Positions 10,221 through 22,690 are shown, numbered from the stretch's first letter. The stretch: 64,000 nt of DNA from Chiridota heheva (GCA_020152595.1 JAIGNY010002020.1:2244501-2308500), one strand, 5' to 3'. The notes: generated by a model not told the origin, from the letters alone. Numbers and translations are program-made.

Positions 10221-13200
10221 CTGTTTGAACAAAAACAAGATCCTCAATTATCATTTAAACAAATCCATATTTGAAATCTACATACAACTGTTATCAGATA
10301 AGATGTATTTGAATAAAGGTAGCGTCCAATCCAAAAAATGTTCAAAAATGCTGTACAATAACAAATAATGAGGAATGTGACTGTAGGATCCCTCTTTTGC
10401 CCTTCCTGTTTAAGAAATTGCATTCAATACAATGGATGATCTTCATCAGCAAAATACAAGCCAGAGGCTGTACAGCACATGAAGGAGTACAAGCACACAG
10501 TTAATTACAAAGCAGGTAAGCCGTCTATAAATAAATATCTACCTACTGTGGTGTAGCGGTTATCATACCTGTCTACAGACCACGAGGCCCCGGATTCAAT
10601 CCTGGGGTGGGAAGACACGCCAGTGCACCACAACTGGTTGTCAAAGGCCGTGGACATTGACTTGGTTGTCGATGTTATGTCTGTCCGTAATTCGTACCTG
10701 TGTTCTCGTCCGGGTCATATTAAGCGTTTCGTGATAACATTTGTACTATCATAACCGAATACGCAGGCGACTACCCCGTCATTGTAATTGTGTGTTCAAC
10801 TCTCCCTCTCTATAAATAAATCTTATTTGTGTTAACATCCATAATCTAAGTCTGGAACAGTTCTGTTGTAATATATTAATGATAGCGATAGGATGATATT
10901 ATCTTGCCATAATGAAGGAAAGAATAAATTGACTTAACATATCATGATATGTAGTCATTGCATGTAAAGGACACATTAACAAATTTGTGTGGATAACAAT
11001 ATTAGAAATGATAATTAAAAATTCAAACTAAAGATCATTAAATATTTTTTTGTTTTCTGTTCTTTTATCTTAAACTTGATGAGGTAATTTTTCATGATGA
11101 AAAACCTGTGTGAGCTGTATTATTGAATTTATAATAAAAACTTAGATATTGTACTATTGCAATACATCACAATATCTTTGTTCATGATATCAATAGTTTA
11201 TTTGCCCATTCCACGACATTCCTATAGTCTGGAAAATAAAAACAAGCTATTGTTTGTGATTAAACAATGAAAATCAAAGCTTTATTATAAATATCAGACA
11301 TAAAGGGATATTTTAACCCTGCACTGATAGACTTCAAATGGCTGACACAATATCCTTAATATACCTATAAGTGGATTATACCACACCATTGACAATCTCA
11401 TTACACCACCCTGGCATCACCAATATTAAGTGAGTACAGTATCATTTCATACTGTATGGTAATGTAACTCACTGAGAATGACCAGTATCGTACTCCAGGT
11501 GACACAACTTAAATTACAGGAGTATAAACTTGTCTAAGATGACCACACACTGACATAAATCTTCACTCTTGGGGAATGAATCTCATTTTGGACAACTAAA
11601 TCCTCAATATGGAAAATAAGTCCCAATATGGATAACGTACTCTCAACTTGTGTGCAGTTAGGCAAAGAACCCGCAGACTTAGTAACCAATGTATCACTCT
11701 GGATGGTGTTTTAACTGCTGATGATTACAAAATAATATTATATTACTTTGGACATGACTTACCACACTCAGTGACCAGATCTCACTCCTATTCTAGATAA
11801 CTATGGCCACACATTCAATATTGCACTACCATTAATTAGCAGCCTTGCTGTTTGTATACACTATACTCCGCTACCATTAATTGGCAGCCTTGCTGTTTGT
11901 GTACACTATACTCAGCTACCATTACTTGGCAGCCTTGTTGTTTGTATACACTATACTCAGCTACCATTACTTGGCAGCCTTGTTGTTTGTATACACTATA
12001 CTCAGCTACCATTAATTGGCAGCCTTGCTGTTTGTATACACTATACTCAGCTACCATTATGGCAGCCTTGTTGTTTGTATACACTACCATTAATTGGCAG
12101 CCTTGCTGTTTATATACAACATGCTTAGCTACCATAAATTGGCAGCCTTGCAGTTTATATACACTATACTCAACTACCATTAATTAGCAGCCTCGCTGTT
12201 TATATACACTATACTGAGCTACCATTAATTGGCAGCCTTGCTGTTTATATACACTATACTCAGCTACCATTAATTAGCAGCCTTGCTGTTTATATACACT
12301 ATACTCAGCTACCATTACTTGGCAGCCTTGTTGTTTGTATACACTATACTCAGCTACCATTAATTGGCAGCCTTGCTGTTTATATACACTATACTCAGCT
12401 ACCATTAATTGGCAGCCTTGCAGTTTATATACACTATACTCAACTACCATTAATTAGCAGCCTCGCTGTTTATATACACTATACTGAGCTACCATTAATT
12501 GGCAGCCTTGCTGTTTATATACACTATACTCAGCTACCATTAATTAGCAGCCTTGCTGTTTGTATACACTATACTCAGCTACCATTACTTGGCAGCCTTG
12601 TTGTTTGTATACACTATACTCAGCTACCATTAATTGGCAGCCTTGCTGTTTATATACACTATACTCAGCTACCATTAATTGGCAGCCTTGCTGTTTATAT
12701 ACAATATGCTTAGCTACCATTAATTGGCAGCCTTGCAGTTTATATACACTATACTCAACTACCATTAATTAGCAGCCTCGCTGTTTATATACACTATACT
12801 GAGCTACCATTAATTGGCAGCCTTGCTGTTTATATACACTATACTCAGCTACCATTAATTAGCAGCCTTGCTGTTTATATACTCAGCTACCATTAATTGG
12901 CAGCCTTGCTGTCTATATACACTATATTCAGCTACAATTAATTGGCAGCCTTGCTGTTTATATACACTACACTCAGCTACCATTAATTGGCAGCCTTGCT
13001 GTTTATATACTCTATACTCAGCTACCATTAATTGGCAGCCTTGCTGTTTATATACACTGTACTCAGCTACCATTAATTGGCAGCCTTGCTGTTTATATAC
13101 ACTGTACTCAGCTACCATTAATTAGCAGCCTTGCTGTTTATATACACTATACTCAGCTACCAGTAATTAGCAGCCTTGCTGTTTATATACACTGTACTCG

Positions 13201-16200
13201 GCTACCATTAATTAGCAGCCTTGCTGTTTATATACACTATACTCAGCTACCATTAATTAGCAGCCTTGCTGTTTATATGCACTATACTCAGCTACAATTA
13301 ATTGGCAGCCTTGCTGTTTACATACACTATACTCAGCTACCATTAATTAGCAGCCTTGCTGTTTATATGCACTATACTCAGCTACAATTAATTGGCAGCC
13401 TTGCTGTTTATATACACTACACTCCGCTACCATTACTTGGCAGCCTTGCTGTTTACATACACTATACTCAGCTACCATTAATTGGCAGCCTTGCTGTTTA
13501 TATACACTATACTCCGCTACCATTACTTGGCAGCCTTGCTGTTTAATATACACTATACTCAACTACAATTAATTGGCAGCCTTGCTGTTTATATATACTT
13601 TACTCCGCTACCATTACTTGGCAGCCTTGCTGTTTATATACACTATACTCAACTACAATTAATTGGCAGCCTTGCTGTTTATATACACTGTACTCAGCTA
13701 CCTCAGCCTTGCTACTTTACTCCGCTACCATTACTTGGCAGCCTTGCTGTTTATATACACTATACTCAACTACAATTAATTGGCAGCCTTGCTGTTTATA
13801 TACACTGTACTCAGCTACCATTACTTCGCAGCCTTGATGTTTATATACACTGTACTCAGCTACCATTACTTGGCAGCCTTGCTGTTTATATACACTATAC
13901 TCAGCTACCATTAATTGGCAGCATTGCTGTTTATATACACTATACTCAGCTACCATTAATTAGCAGCCTTGCTGTTTATATGCACTATACTCAGCTACAA
14001 TTAATTGGCAGCCTTGCTGTTTATATACACTATACTCAGCTACCATTAATTAGCAGCCTTGATGTTTATATACACTATACTCAGCTACCATTAATTGGCA
14101 GCCTTGCTGTTTATATACACTGTACTCAGCTACCATTACTTGGCAGCCTTGCTGTTTATATACACTGTACTCAGCTACCATTACTTGGCAGCCTTGCTGT
14201 TTATATACACTATACTCAGCTACCATTACTTGGCAGCCTTGCTGTTTACATACACTATACTCAACTACAATTAATTGGCAGCCTTGCTGTTTATATACAC
14301 TGTACTCAGCTATCATTACTTGGCAGCCTTGCTGTTTATATACACTGTACTCAGCTACCATTAATAGGCAGCCTTGCTGTTTACATACACTATACTTAGC
14401 TACCATTAATTAGCAGCCTTGCTGTTTATATGCACTATACTCAGCTACAATTAATTGGCAGCCTTGCTGTTTATATGCACTATACTCAGCTACAATTAAT
14501 TGGCAGCCTTGCTGTTTATATACACTATACTCAGCTACAATTACTTGGCAGCCTTGCTGTTTATATACACTATACTCAACTACAATTAATTGGCAGCCTT
14601 GCTGTTTATATACGCTACACTATACACTACTCAGCTTTGTGAGCAAATGCAGTAATTCTAATCAAGTTTGCTTCACAACTCTAAACTTATTGAATTAAAA
14701 ACAATTTAAAGAAATATTCCATTCTGTTTCCTTACCTGCAAAGGAACAAAGTTAATATTCACAAACTGGGCAATGGTCCAGATCTTCCAATTCATCTTCA
14801 AGGCTATCCAGTATGTCTCCTTGATTTTGGCAACAGACACTTCATGGCCTTTTCCCTAAGAGTTAGATAAAGTAAGAAATCAACTCAATGAATACATTGT
14901 ATATAGAAAAACATTTTCAAATTATCGTATCTTCTGATAGGAAATCATCTAAAATATTAAATACATTAATCTTGCGTCTGGTTTCAATTAGCATAACTTC
15001 AATGAAACAATGACAATATTGATATATATTTCTCTCTTTCATTACAATACCCTGTTTATTTTCAAAAAAATATCTGTATCTTCAGTGAGTCTAAAGCATT
15101 TTATGATTTTCCAATCTGATGTCAAGTTTTTAAATCACCTTAATACTTGCATTCTAAGTAAGAATAAAACAAACAGGAAGTTTTGAAAAAGAAGTATAAG
15201 TTCGAAAGTACAGTATGACTTCTTCTTGAACAGAATCTTTTGGTATGAAACAATACAGGGGAACATATTAATACTTTGCCCTGACAATTAAATGTATCTT
15301 AATAATGTATCTTAATAATTTAGTACACACACCAATACCAATACATGGGTAAGATATTGATTTGAGCACTTTGGACAATCAGTCTATTAATCAATTTACA
15401 AAAACATATTTTAAGAAACTTTAAAAGGCAATTAAAGTTTGCTTGAAAAACAGTTTCATAGACAATTCCCTAAGTTTAACAGCTTATTTTCTTTGCCATT
15501 GGTAGACCACACTTAATAACATCTTAAAATACAAGCATATTCCATACAATATTTTCAAATATATTTACAATTTCTTTAGTAAAAACATTACCTACCTCTA
15601 AAATTCCAAGCAAGTAGAAGAAAATGAGTAAATATGGAGGTGCAAAACCAAGGCGATCAATCATCACTCTCTTGATGGCGTAGTACTGTTGCGATGAAGG
15701 GATAGATTTTTCCAGCCATCCATAAAAGTAGTGTGACAAAGGACCTGTGAAAAATGTACTGCAAAGAACATTTAAATTTAGACAAAATTATATGGCTAAA
15801 AATTTTTTTGGTTAATTATGAGGATTGAGCATTAAGTTCAGCTGAAAAAAATAGTATATAAATTTCATAAAAAGAGTAATTGCAAACCTTTCCTGCTCTT
15901 CCCAGACTATTTAAAGAAGCACTTGGCCATTATTAAAGGTTTCTTTTGAGTGATTTTATGTGAATTTGGAGAAGAAAAAAACAGTATTCTCATTTTGTAC
16001 CTGTCAATATATATATGAATTTATCATGATGAATAATGGATCATTTAATTTTGTATATAATCACCTCACCTCACCTCACCTAGTCTCTGCAGGCATCCAG
16101 GCCCATAAGGCTGCAGTGCACTCTCTCCACTGGACTCTGTTACAGTATTTGCAACTTGTCTGGCTTCTGTCCACAAGCTCCATCCCATCACATTCCTCTC

Positions 16201-19200
16201 CTTGTTTGTTTGTTTGTACATGATCATCCCTTGCGGGAACTCGGCAAGACTCCTATATGGAGCATAGACGCCAAACTATAGCCTGCACAGCAGATGCCAG
16301 TCTCGTGCAACTGGGACAGAAGTGGATGAACACCGGTTTTCACCCTACTCTTTTTGAGAAATGTTCAGAGAAGCAGGTAGGGTGTGACTGTCCTACCATC
16401 GGGACAACCAGCTTAACGTCCCCTCCGAAGGACGGCGAGCACCATTCAACCATTGCCACTTTTCTCAACAGCTGAATGAAGATCAAGAGCTGCAAACGAC
16501 GTACTTCTGCTTTGATGATCGGCGTATCTGCCTGCATAGCTGTGGAAAAACTGGTTAGACCTGTCTGAGGCTTGAACCGGGTACCTCCAGCATCTCAGTC
16601 GTGTGCTCTACCAACTGAGCTACCTGACTCCCTTCTCGACTGTCCTTCTCCAGGTCATTCTAGAATGACCAACTTTCCTTCTCCCCTCTGGTTTTCACAT
16701 CATAGCTGTCACACAGTGCTTAATAGTGCTCATGCGCATCACATGACCAATCCACCTCCACCTTCTTTTTACTTCAGTGCTGATTTTTTAATGTTTAGTG
16801 ATTCTCAGTATTTTATCGTTAGATATTACATATGGCCATCGGATCTTCAAAATTCTCCTGTAGCATTTGAACATAAATGTATCCAGCTTTTTATTATCTG
16901 CTACATTAATTCTCCATGTCTCGCAACCATACAAGAGTACAAACTTAACAAGAGAGTTAAACAGTCGTATTTTTGTATATATTGAGAATGTGCTTAAGTT
17001 CCATATCTTATTTAACTCCATAAATGCTACTCTTGCTTTAGAGATTCTGTTTTGGATATCTTCCTCGCCACCACCTTGTATGCTTACTGTTGCACCAAGA
17101 TATCTTAACTTATTTACTTCATTTAGTTGTTGGTTATCGATATAAACTTTGTTTGCACATTTGCTGCTAACTTTCATGAGCTCTGTCTTATCATTATTAA
17201 TTCTTGATCCAGTTTGTGCAGCATACTGATTAAGCCTGGTCACTTTGGTTTGCATGTGTTGATATGTAAATGAAAGTACATGTAGAGCGATACCATCAGC
17301 AAAATCTAAAGTCCTCATGGGTTGACATGAACTTCCATCTAATTCCATTCCTGTTATCATCAGTCGTTTTCCCCATCACCCAGTCTACCACCATCAGAAA
17401 AAGGAACCCTGACATTACATCACCTTGCTTTACACCACTTTTGACTTGAAACATTCAGATTCCACACCACCATCTATAACTGCACATTCAATGTCTTCAT
17501 ATAACGCTTTAATCAAACATATTATCTTTTGTGGAATACCATAGGCTGCCATTATTTTCCAGAGGCTTTCTCTGTACACTGAGTTGAACGCCTTCTTAAA
17601 GTCAACAAAGGCGATATATATGGTTGACTGCCATTCAGTCACCTGAATTTATATAGAAGTAAACATCAACTTAGAGGTACCTTCAATGGCCATATTTTAC
17701 TTCATGAAATAAATTAACAAACAGGAGCAGATATGAAAAATCATTTTATCTTCTTAAAGAAAATGAAAACAAATTATCTTAATAACTTGTAAATTTGTGG
17801 GCAAGAGCTATCTTATGAATGAAAAACAGTTTTTGTATTATTCATTAGTCAAGAGTAATAATGTTCAACATGATAATATACATGTATCTCAAAAGTGCAA
17901 CACATCTATTTCAAAATTTTAAAAAACTTAACATTAATTAGCCAAAAATCATCACATGGCTTTAACAGTTTTATGCCTTGATTTACAGATTCCTCGAGAA
18001 TCATACAGGAGTGTGTTTTGACTGTAAAACTAGATATTGAAAGGTATATGGACATGTAGAGGCAACATTAGCTAAACTGCTCTGAAGTCTGTAATAAACA
18101 ATAAAAGTAAGATAAACATTTATCAAAATCAGTTAAAAATTGATTTTACACCATTTTGAAATCACAGGCATCAATATATGTAGATTTCTAGGTCCAATTT
18201 TGATGTATTTAAGGGCACTCTTGGGATTTCCTTTGTTAAACCTTGCTTTTTAAATGTCTACCATAATTCTTTGAAGGCAAGAGCAAACTCTGATTAAATG
18301 TTTTGAGGCTTTCCCATACACCCAATCAAGTTCTATCAGGAACATTTTCCATGATTGAAGTTTAGAAAAGGAGTTAAAAGAATTACATACTGTATAGCTT
18401 TTGAGCTGTCCAACCAATCATACAAACTTTGATTAGCAATAACTCACAAACTAAAAGTGTTGTTTTAAAATTCAGAAGCTGAGATTTGAAAACTCTTGTA
18501 ACCAATATAGAATTTGATACATGTCCATAAGCTTATAGAAACAAAAGAATTTCAGAAACAAAGAAATGAAATGTGTGTATAATATTATGTGATAATATGA
18601 AAAATTTGTGATAAATTAATCAAGGGGGTTTGTATTGTTGAGGTACAATATATGTAACAATAACTTGTTTACAAACACACAATGTATTCATAGAAAAATC
18701 ACATATTAAACAACAAAACCTACAAAAATATGATGACAGTCGATAGCCTAAAATTGAGAGATTACAGGATTATTGATACAAACAAAAGAATTGGTTGACT
18801 TTCTTTTTAAGTCATAAACAAATATTGGTTATTCGTCAACACTTTATTTAATCTTTTAAAAGTTAACTACATTTGAGTGTTTTATGTACTTAATTTCCTA
18901 AACATGAGTTTACAAACAATTCCATAATACATAACATAACATAACAAGATGACGGGCTAAGAAGGGTGAATCACCGCATAAAAAGCCCAAACAGACACCA
19001 CCACACCACAAAAAATAAAAAATAAATCAAACACGCCCATAGTAAAGAACTTATCAATGTTGACTTTGAAATTGTGAACAGATTGGAGATAACTACCCAC
19101 TCAGGCAAACCATTCCACTCATTAACAACTCTTTGCAAACAGCTAAAATGCTGAATATCTATCCGTGAGAACTCTGGTCAACTTCAAACTGTTACCACAA

Positions 19201-22168
19201 GTCACATGAGGATTAGCTGAAACATGCAAGAAATTATAGGAAGTCAAAGCATTACTACCAGATAGGAATTTTAAAACCTGATTTCATATCGCCACGTACA
19301 GTACTCTTCTCATCTCAAGCGTGGTCAAACCAAGAATTCACAAACTATAGATTCATAAGAGAGATTCCTTACTTCGGGAATACAGTAAGTCTAGTGGCTC
19401 TTCGCTGAACCTGCTCCAAAAAACTTATCCTTCATAAAAGGGACTCCAAGCCTGAATAGCATACTCAAGGTGAGGCCTGACTAACTGCTTATACAAATTA
19501 AGGACAATTTCTCTACCAAGAAAACAAAACTTTCTTCTAATCAAACTAAGCATCCTATTTGCCCTTGCAGCTGCTAAAGCACACTGCTTAGAAGGCTTCA
19601 TATTACTAGTAATAACAACACCTAGATCCCTTTCTTGATCAACACAACCAAGATTTGAACCATTCATGCAGTAATCAAAAGCCAAATTGCTCTGACCAAA
19701 ATGACTTGGCATTTATCAACTTTGAATGACACCTGCCATGTTTGGGACCGAGAAACTAACTTATCCAGATCAGTTTGCAACAGTGAAGAATCCCTAGCAT
19801 CATCAACAATCCTGTACAGCTTAGTGTCATCAGCAAATTTACAAATCCTGGAGCCAAGGGAAACATCATTATCATTAATGAAGATTAAAAAAAGAAGTGG
19901 ACCCAATACAGAACCCTGAGGAACACCACTTGTAACGTTCTTCCATGGAGATACTTCACCATTAACAACAAGTCTTTGTGACCAAGAATTTATCCAATTG
20001 GCGCACTTTCCCTCCACACCAAGCGCTCTTGTTTTCAACATAAACCTGCCTAACGGAACCTTATCAAATGCTTTTTGGAATACTGTATTACTACCAACTG
20101 AAAAAGCAAGAAGCAAGGACTAGACTTTACACTTTTCAATTAATTACTGAAAAAATTTCTGTACAGATGTTTTGTTTATCCCAAACCAGGAGCTGCCAAA
20201 CAAAATACTAAAGACAAATTTCTTAACTCACCCAAGTGCTGCAAAAGCAAATGTACTTCTGTATGTGAGTGGCCTGGATTCCTTGGAAACAATTTTCTGT
20301 GCAACTATATCTCCAAGCCCAGCAATTATTCCACTGAAATATAAGGAAGGCATCGCAACATGATCAAAAAGGAGAATATTAATGTATTTTAATTCATATA
20401 AACATTGATTACTGTATCTTTATTGTTTGATTTATTTATGTACAATTTACAGGAGAAAGTTCATGTGATCTTAATATCAGAGTAACAAACTTTGAGCTGT
20501 AGTTACCTGTGGCCAAATTACTCATAGGAGGGATTTTAGGGGTGTAAGGGGGTTGATCATTTGCCCGGCCAACAATTTTTGCCGTAATTATATCTATTAT
20601 ACAGTGATGTTTTGGATAATTTCATGATTTGCTTCCACCGTACTTTCCTTGGGAAAATCTCGCTTATGAAAGTACTAATAGATTGATTAATCCCCCACAC
20701 CTAAAATTCCTAATTCATAGCTTTATTCTAGTCTTAACCAAATTACAACTTAATAGACAAATATCCTATTGCCCCTTTATGATTGGTTCTCTCTTTGATG
20801 GCCTTGATACAACACTTTTGTTCAATACTTGCATATTAAAGAATGTAATAATACATGTAAGTAAGTGAATAATATGTAAACTATGGAATTCTACAATACT
20901 ATGCTTATGCACAACAACACGCTAATGTTCTGGATATTCATACGGATAATAAATCCATGGGAAAAATCATTGCTTGCTGCAAATTTAAACAAATCATGAA
21001 ATCCTTCATACTGCTGGATAGTTGGCTTATGGTGGCTGCAAAGATGTCTGATGTAGAAAAACACTTTTCTGAGCATTTCAGGTATCAGCCTCAGGTTTCA
21101 TGGGCTGACAAACCATAGCAAATCATTAATCAATAGACAATCTTATGCCTTGGTGTTATTTTCACACACCTGAGTATTTAAATTTTGATATTGTAGCGTC
21201 GCCGAGTCTTTGTGGCGGTCTCGAAACACATATTCAAGAAAATACTATAACACAGCAATATTGGGATTAAGTACAATATATTTTGAGCTACATGATTGAC
21301 TGATCTGAGACTTCCTCCCTCTCTGAATCTCAATCCAATTCTGCTCTATTGCAGCTAGTTCTATACATTTATTTATCATCAATGCACAATATAATGATAC
21401 AAAGAATAACATGATTAATGGGACAAATTAGTACTATTATCATGTCCAACCCACAAACCCAGACCAGGCGGAGACAGGCAGACTACTGTCTATTCCTAAT
21501 TACTCTTTGTGGTCATGCATGTTGCACACCAATACCAAAAATATTCTAAGTTCAAGGGGACAAGGTTATTTCAAGTCATTGATTATTTATAAGGGCTAAA
21601 TTTAGTCTAATGTGAGTAATGCAACCACATTACAATATGAACAAACAATTTGTAGGCCTAATGCTATAATATTAATAATAATATTAATATATTGGCTATT
21701 CACACAGAAATATGTATCATCGAAAAAAGGGAAAAATTGAATCAAAACTGATTATAATGTCATTTTCAAGCCTTTTTATCTAAGAATTTCCCCCATTTTC
21801 ACTCATAATGATAACTTGTACACATTTTGAACTTTTTTGGTGGGAATATGTTATAAATGTTAGTTTCATGACCTTGGGTTGAGATTTTTCAAGAAAGAAG
21901 CAAACACCAACACAAATTTATCTGTCTTATTTCTATGGCAGAATCTATGCAGCCTAGTAACACTAATGACCCCTATAATTCTACACTTATTGCCATGATC
22001 GAATGCTATTAGGCGTATGGATATTCTTTGTCGTGTAATTGGTACATAATATTTTCACCTTGTTATCGACTTCGTTATAATCGGTCGTTGTCTCAGAAAA
22101 CGCATGTATGCTTTGAAAGCTGCTTCTATTGGATTATCTTTCTTTTTGTCTCCCGATTCACCCTCCAT
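10149..22168 (-). CDS. PXMP2: PXMP2/Mpv17-family peroxisomal membrane protein, complete gene, 5 exons
   Basis: Five minus-strand exons, 22059-22168, 20232-20333, 15596-15758, 14736-14855 and 10149-10220, splice with canonical GT-AG sites and continuous phase into 188 codons plus TAA. The family's usual length is about 190. The ATG at 22166-22168 sits in a good context (aacATGG). Visible family features are RPIITKSIT..GIIAGLGD (residues about 28-45), FFTGPLSHYFYGWLE (73-87), DRLGFAPPYLLIFFYLLG (105-122), MNWKIW (146-151), and FVNINFVPLQFR followed by a final hydrophobic helix (156 onward). GPLSHxFY and NINxVPLxFRVLFA favour PXMP2 over Mpv17 itself. The family spans the membrane about four times, and mammalian PXMP2 is a peroxisomal channel for small solutes; the organelle is inferred from homology. 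Introns carry LINEs, a SINE and a minisatellite, but the coding sequence is intact. Confidence 0.93.
10537..10808 (+). mobile_element. tRNA-derived SINE with target duplication
   Basis: Near its left end are an A-box-like GTGTAGCGGTTATC and a B-box-like GGATTCAATCC, spaced as in a tRNA. A unique body follows (GGCCGTGGACATTGACTTGG ... CGAATACGCAGGCG). A 13-bp direct repeat TCTATAAATAAAT flanks it (10524-10536 and 10809-10821), consistent with LINE-driven insertion. A second, headless copy of the body lies on the minus strand at 53360-53471. It sits in intron 4 of the PXMP2-like gene. Confidence 0.85.
11826..14638. repeat. 45-bp minisatellite, 2.8 kb
   Basis: About 62 units of a 45-bp repeat with the core 'ggcagccttgctgtttata' followed by 'cactatactcagctacc'. 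Variants (ttaattgg, ttaattag, ttacttgg; cctcgctg) recur in blocks: the CCTCG variant is at 12191, 12461 and 12776, 270 and 315 bp apart, so higher-order amplification of 6- and 7-mers occurred. Because 45 is divisible by three, long frames run through it on both strands (305 codons on the plus strand at 13482-14399); these are artefacts, not a gene. It lies in intron 4 of PXMP2. Confidence 0.97.
14736..14855 (-). CDS. PXMP2: PXMP2-like exon 4
   Basis: Exactly 40 codons (residues 126-165), phase 0 at both ends, beginning GKGHEVSVAKIKETYW and ending NINFVPLQ. Contains the MNWKIWTIAQFVNIN family signature. Donor is gtaagg. Confidence 0.93.
15596..15758 (-). CDS. PXMP2: PXMP2-like exon 3
   Basis: Residues 71-125. 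The acceptor used is ttctttgcag at the 15758 side: it restores phase with exon 2 and yields TFFTGPLSHYFY, matching the family. A second AG (exon start at 15744) would shift the frame. The donor is gtaggt after the codon for the Glu in LLGILE. Confidence 0.9.
16055..16632 (-). mobile_element. Candidate tRNA-headed SINE with (AGGTG)n tail
   Basis: Read on the minus strand from 16632, it begins GGGAGTCAGGTAGCTCAGTTGG, with a perfect A-box (TAGCTCAGTTGG). A B-box-like GGTTCAAGCC follows at about 16570. The acceptor stem does not pair, so this is not a working tRNA. A non-coding body leads to a CTAGGTGAGGTGAGGTGAGG tail at 16060-16082. Head, body and simple-repeat tail are the layout of a SINE, although no target duplication was found and the left edge abuts a LINE. 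Confidence 0.55.
16633..17645 (-). pseudogene. Non-LTR retrotransposon RT fragment, 3' half
   Basis: Minus-strand RT pieces in order: FVDFKKAFNSVYRESLWKIM and YGIPQKIICLIKALYEDIEC (17430-17642); LDFADGIALHVLS, where the catalytic FADD is FADG (about 17290); NDKTELM, RYLGATVS and ISKARVAF; LLYGCETWR and RILKIRWPYVISND (about 16790-16930); then the terminal RRWRWIGHVMRM ... TWRRTVEKG (16640-16760). Stops and a frameshift separate the first two blocks, so it is inactive. The IGHVxR-TWRRTVEK tail is typical of endonuclease-type LINEs whose C-terminus follows the thumb. It lies in intron 2 of PXMP2 and runs straight into the tRNA-like sequence at 16632. Confidence 0.88.
18928..20112 (-). pseudogene. 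CR1/L2-type LINE, 5'-truncated, RT and 3' tail
   Basis: The RT is read on the minus strand: QKAFDKVPLGRFMLK, SGVPQGSVLGPLLFLIFIND, KFADDTKLYR (catalytic FADD intact, about 19830). A frameshift at about 19700 follows, then DQERDLGVVITSNMKPSKQ, ANRMLSLIRRKF, LYKQLVRPHLEYAIQAWSP and, more decayed, LGLTTLEMRRVRGDM. The GVPQGSVLGPLLF and LGVxx motifs are CR1/L2-like. The element ends in a GTTATGTTATG simple tail (18928-18945 on the plus strand reads cataacataacataac). The same tail and 3' UTR recur at 61963-62118. Frameshifts make it non-functional; it sits in intron 2 of PXMP2. Confidence 0.88.
20232..20333 (-). CDS. PXMP2: PXMP2-like exon 2
   Basis: Residues 37-71, GIIAGLGDIVAQKIVSKES and onward to FAFAALG. 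The phase-2 entry joins exon 1 at a serine codon; the donor is gtgagt. It was too short to show up in a plain ORF scan and was found from the family motif. Confidence 0.9.
22059..22168 (-). CDS. PXMP2: PXMP2-like exon 1 with start codon
   Basis: Starts MEGESGDKKKDNPIEAAF and ends RQRPIITKSIT plus two bases of a serine codon at donor gtgaaa. The acidic/lysine-rich leader precedes the first conserved helix. Confidence 0.9.
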
Positions 22169-22690
22169 GTTGAAATTCTGGTCGTTTAACTTTTAGGGTG
22201 CTTAGGTAACGTCTGAAATTTTCCCGAAATCCAGCTGCTAAATGCGTCGTGTTTACAATTTAAAGAAGGAAGGGAGTACTGCACTCATTTCGAAATGAGA
22301 CTCACGTTTCATCCGCTGGCAACTTAATGAATGATGATGAGGATATGCATTGCGCAGTTGTTGGATATCCCATTCCCATAACATGTTTGTAAATGATCAA
22401 GATAACAGAATAACAGTTTTATTCAGTGGCATGCACCATTGGTTTGATTAAGGGTTTCAATCACTAGCGATGCACCACGACCTGGAGGACAGAATTCCCC
22501 ACGATTTTTTAAATCACGCCAGGCTGCTGAAATACAAATCAAATCATACAAGTCTATGCACTTTCAAAAATGAGTCTGATTAATAAAATGGTCAAACCAA
22601 CACTGAAATATATCAACATATTTTTGAGCAGGTAATTCTGGCATAAACACAACGAACATATGCCGACTACCCCCGAAAGCAAAGATATAC
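22169..22690. other. 5' flank of the PXMP2-like gene
   Basis: The sequence immediately upstream of the PXMP2 start is somewhat richer in CG (for example 'aaatgcgtcgtgtttac') than its surroundings, as expected for a broad promoter. No TATA box at a convincing distance and no start-site evidence. The promoter call is positional only. Confidence 0.35.

Noticed and set aside
13482..14399. 305-codon plus-strand frame through the 45-bp array
   Set aside because: It is only the 15-codon translation of the minisatellite; the opposite strand is equally open, and the array lies in a PXMP2 intron with no start or splice context of its own.
15744..15758. Acceptor at the 15744 side for PXMP2 exon 3
   Set aside because: It would shift the frame relative to exon 2 and drop the TFFTG residues; the 15758-side acceptor fits both phase and family.
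16257..16475. 72-codon plus-strand frame in the SINE-like body
   Set aside because: Lies within a non-coding repeat with no domain; the opposite strand is open as well.
16560..16632. Functional tRNA gene on the minus strand
   Set aside because: A- and B-boxes are good, but the acceptor stem (GGGAGTC against the 3' side) does not pair and the cloverleaf cannot close; treated as a SINE head.
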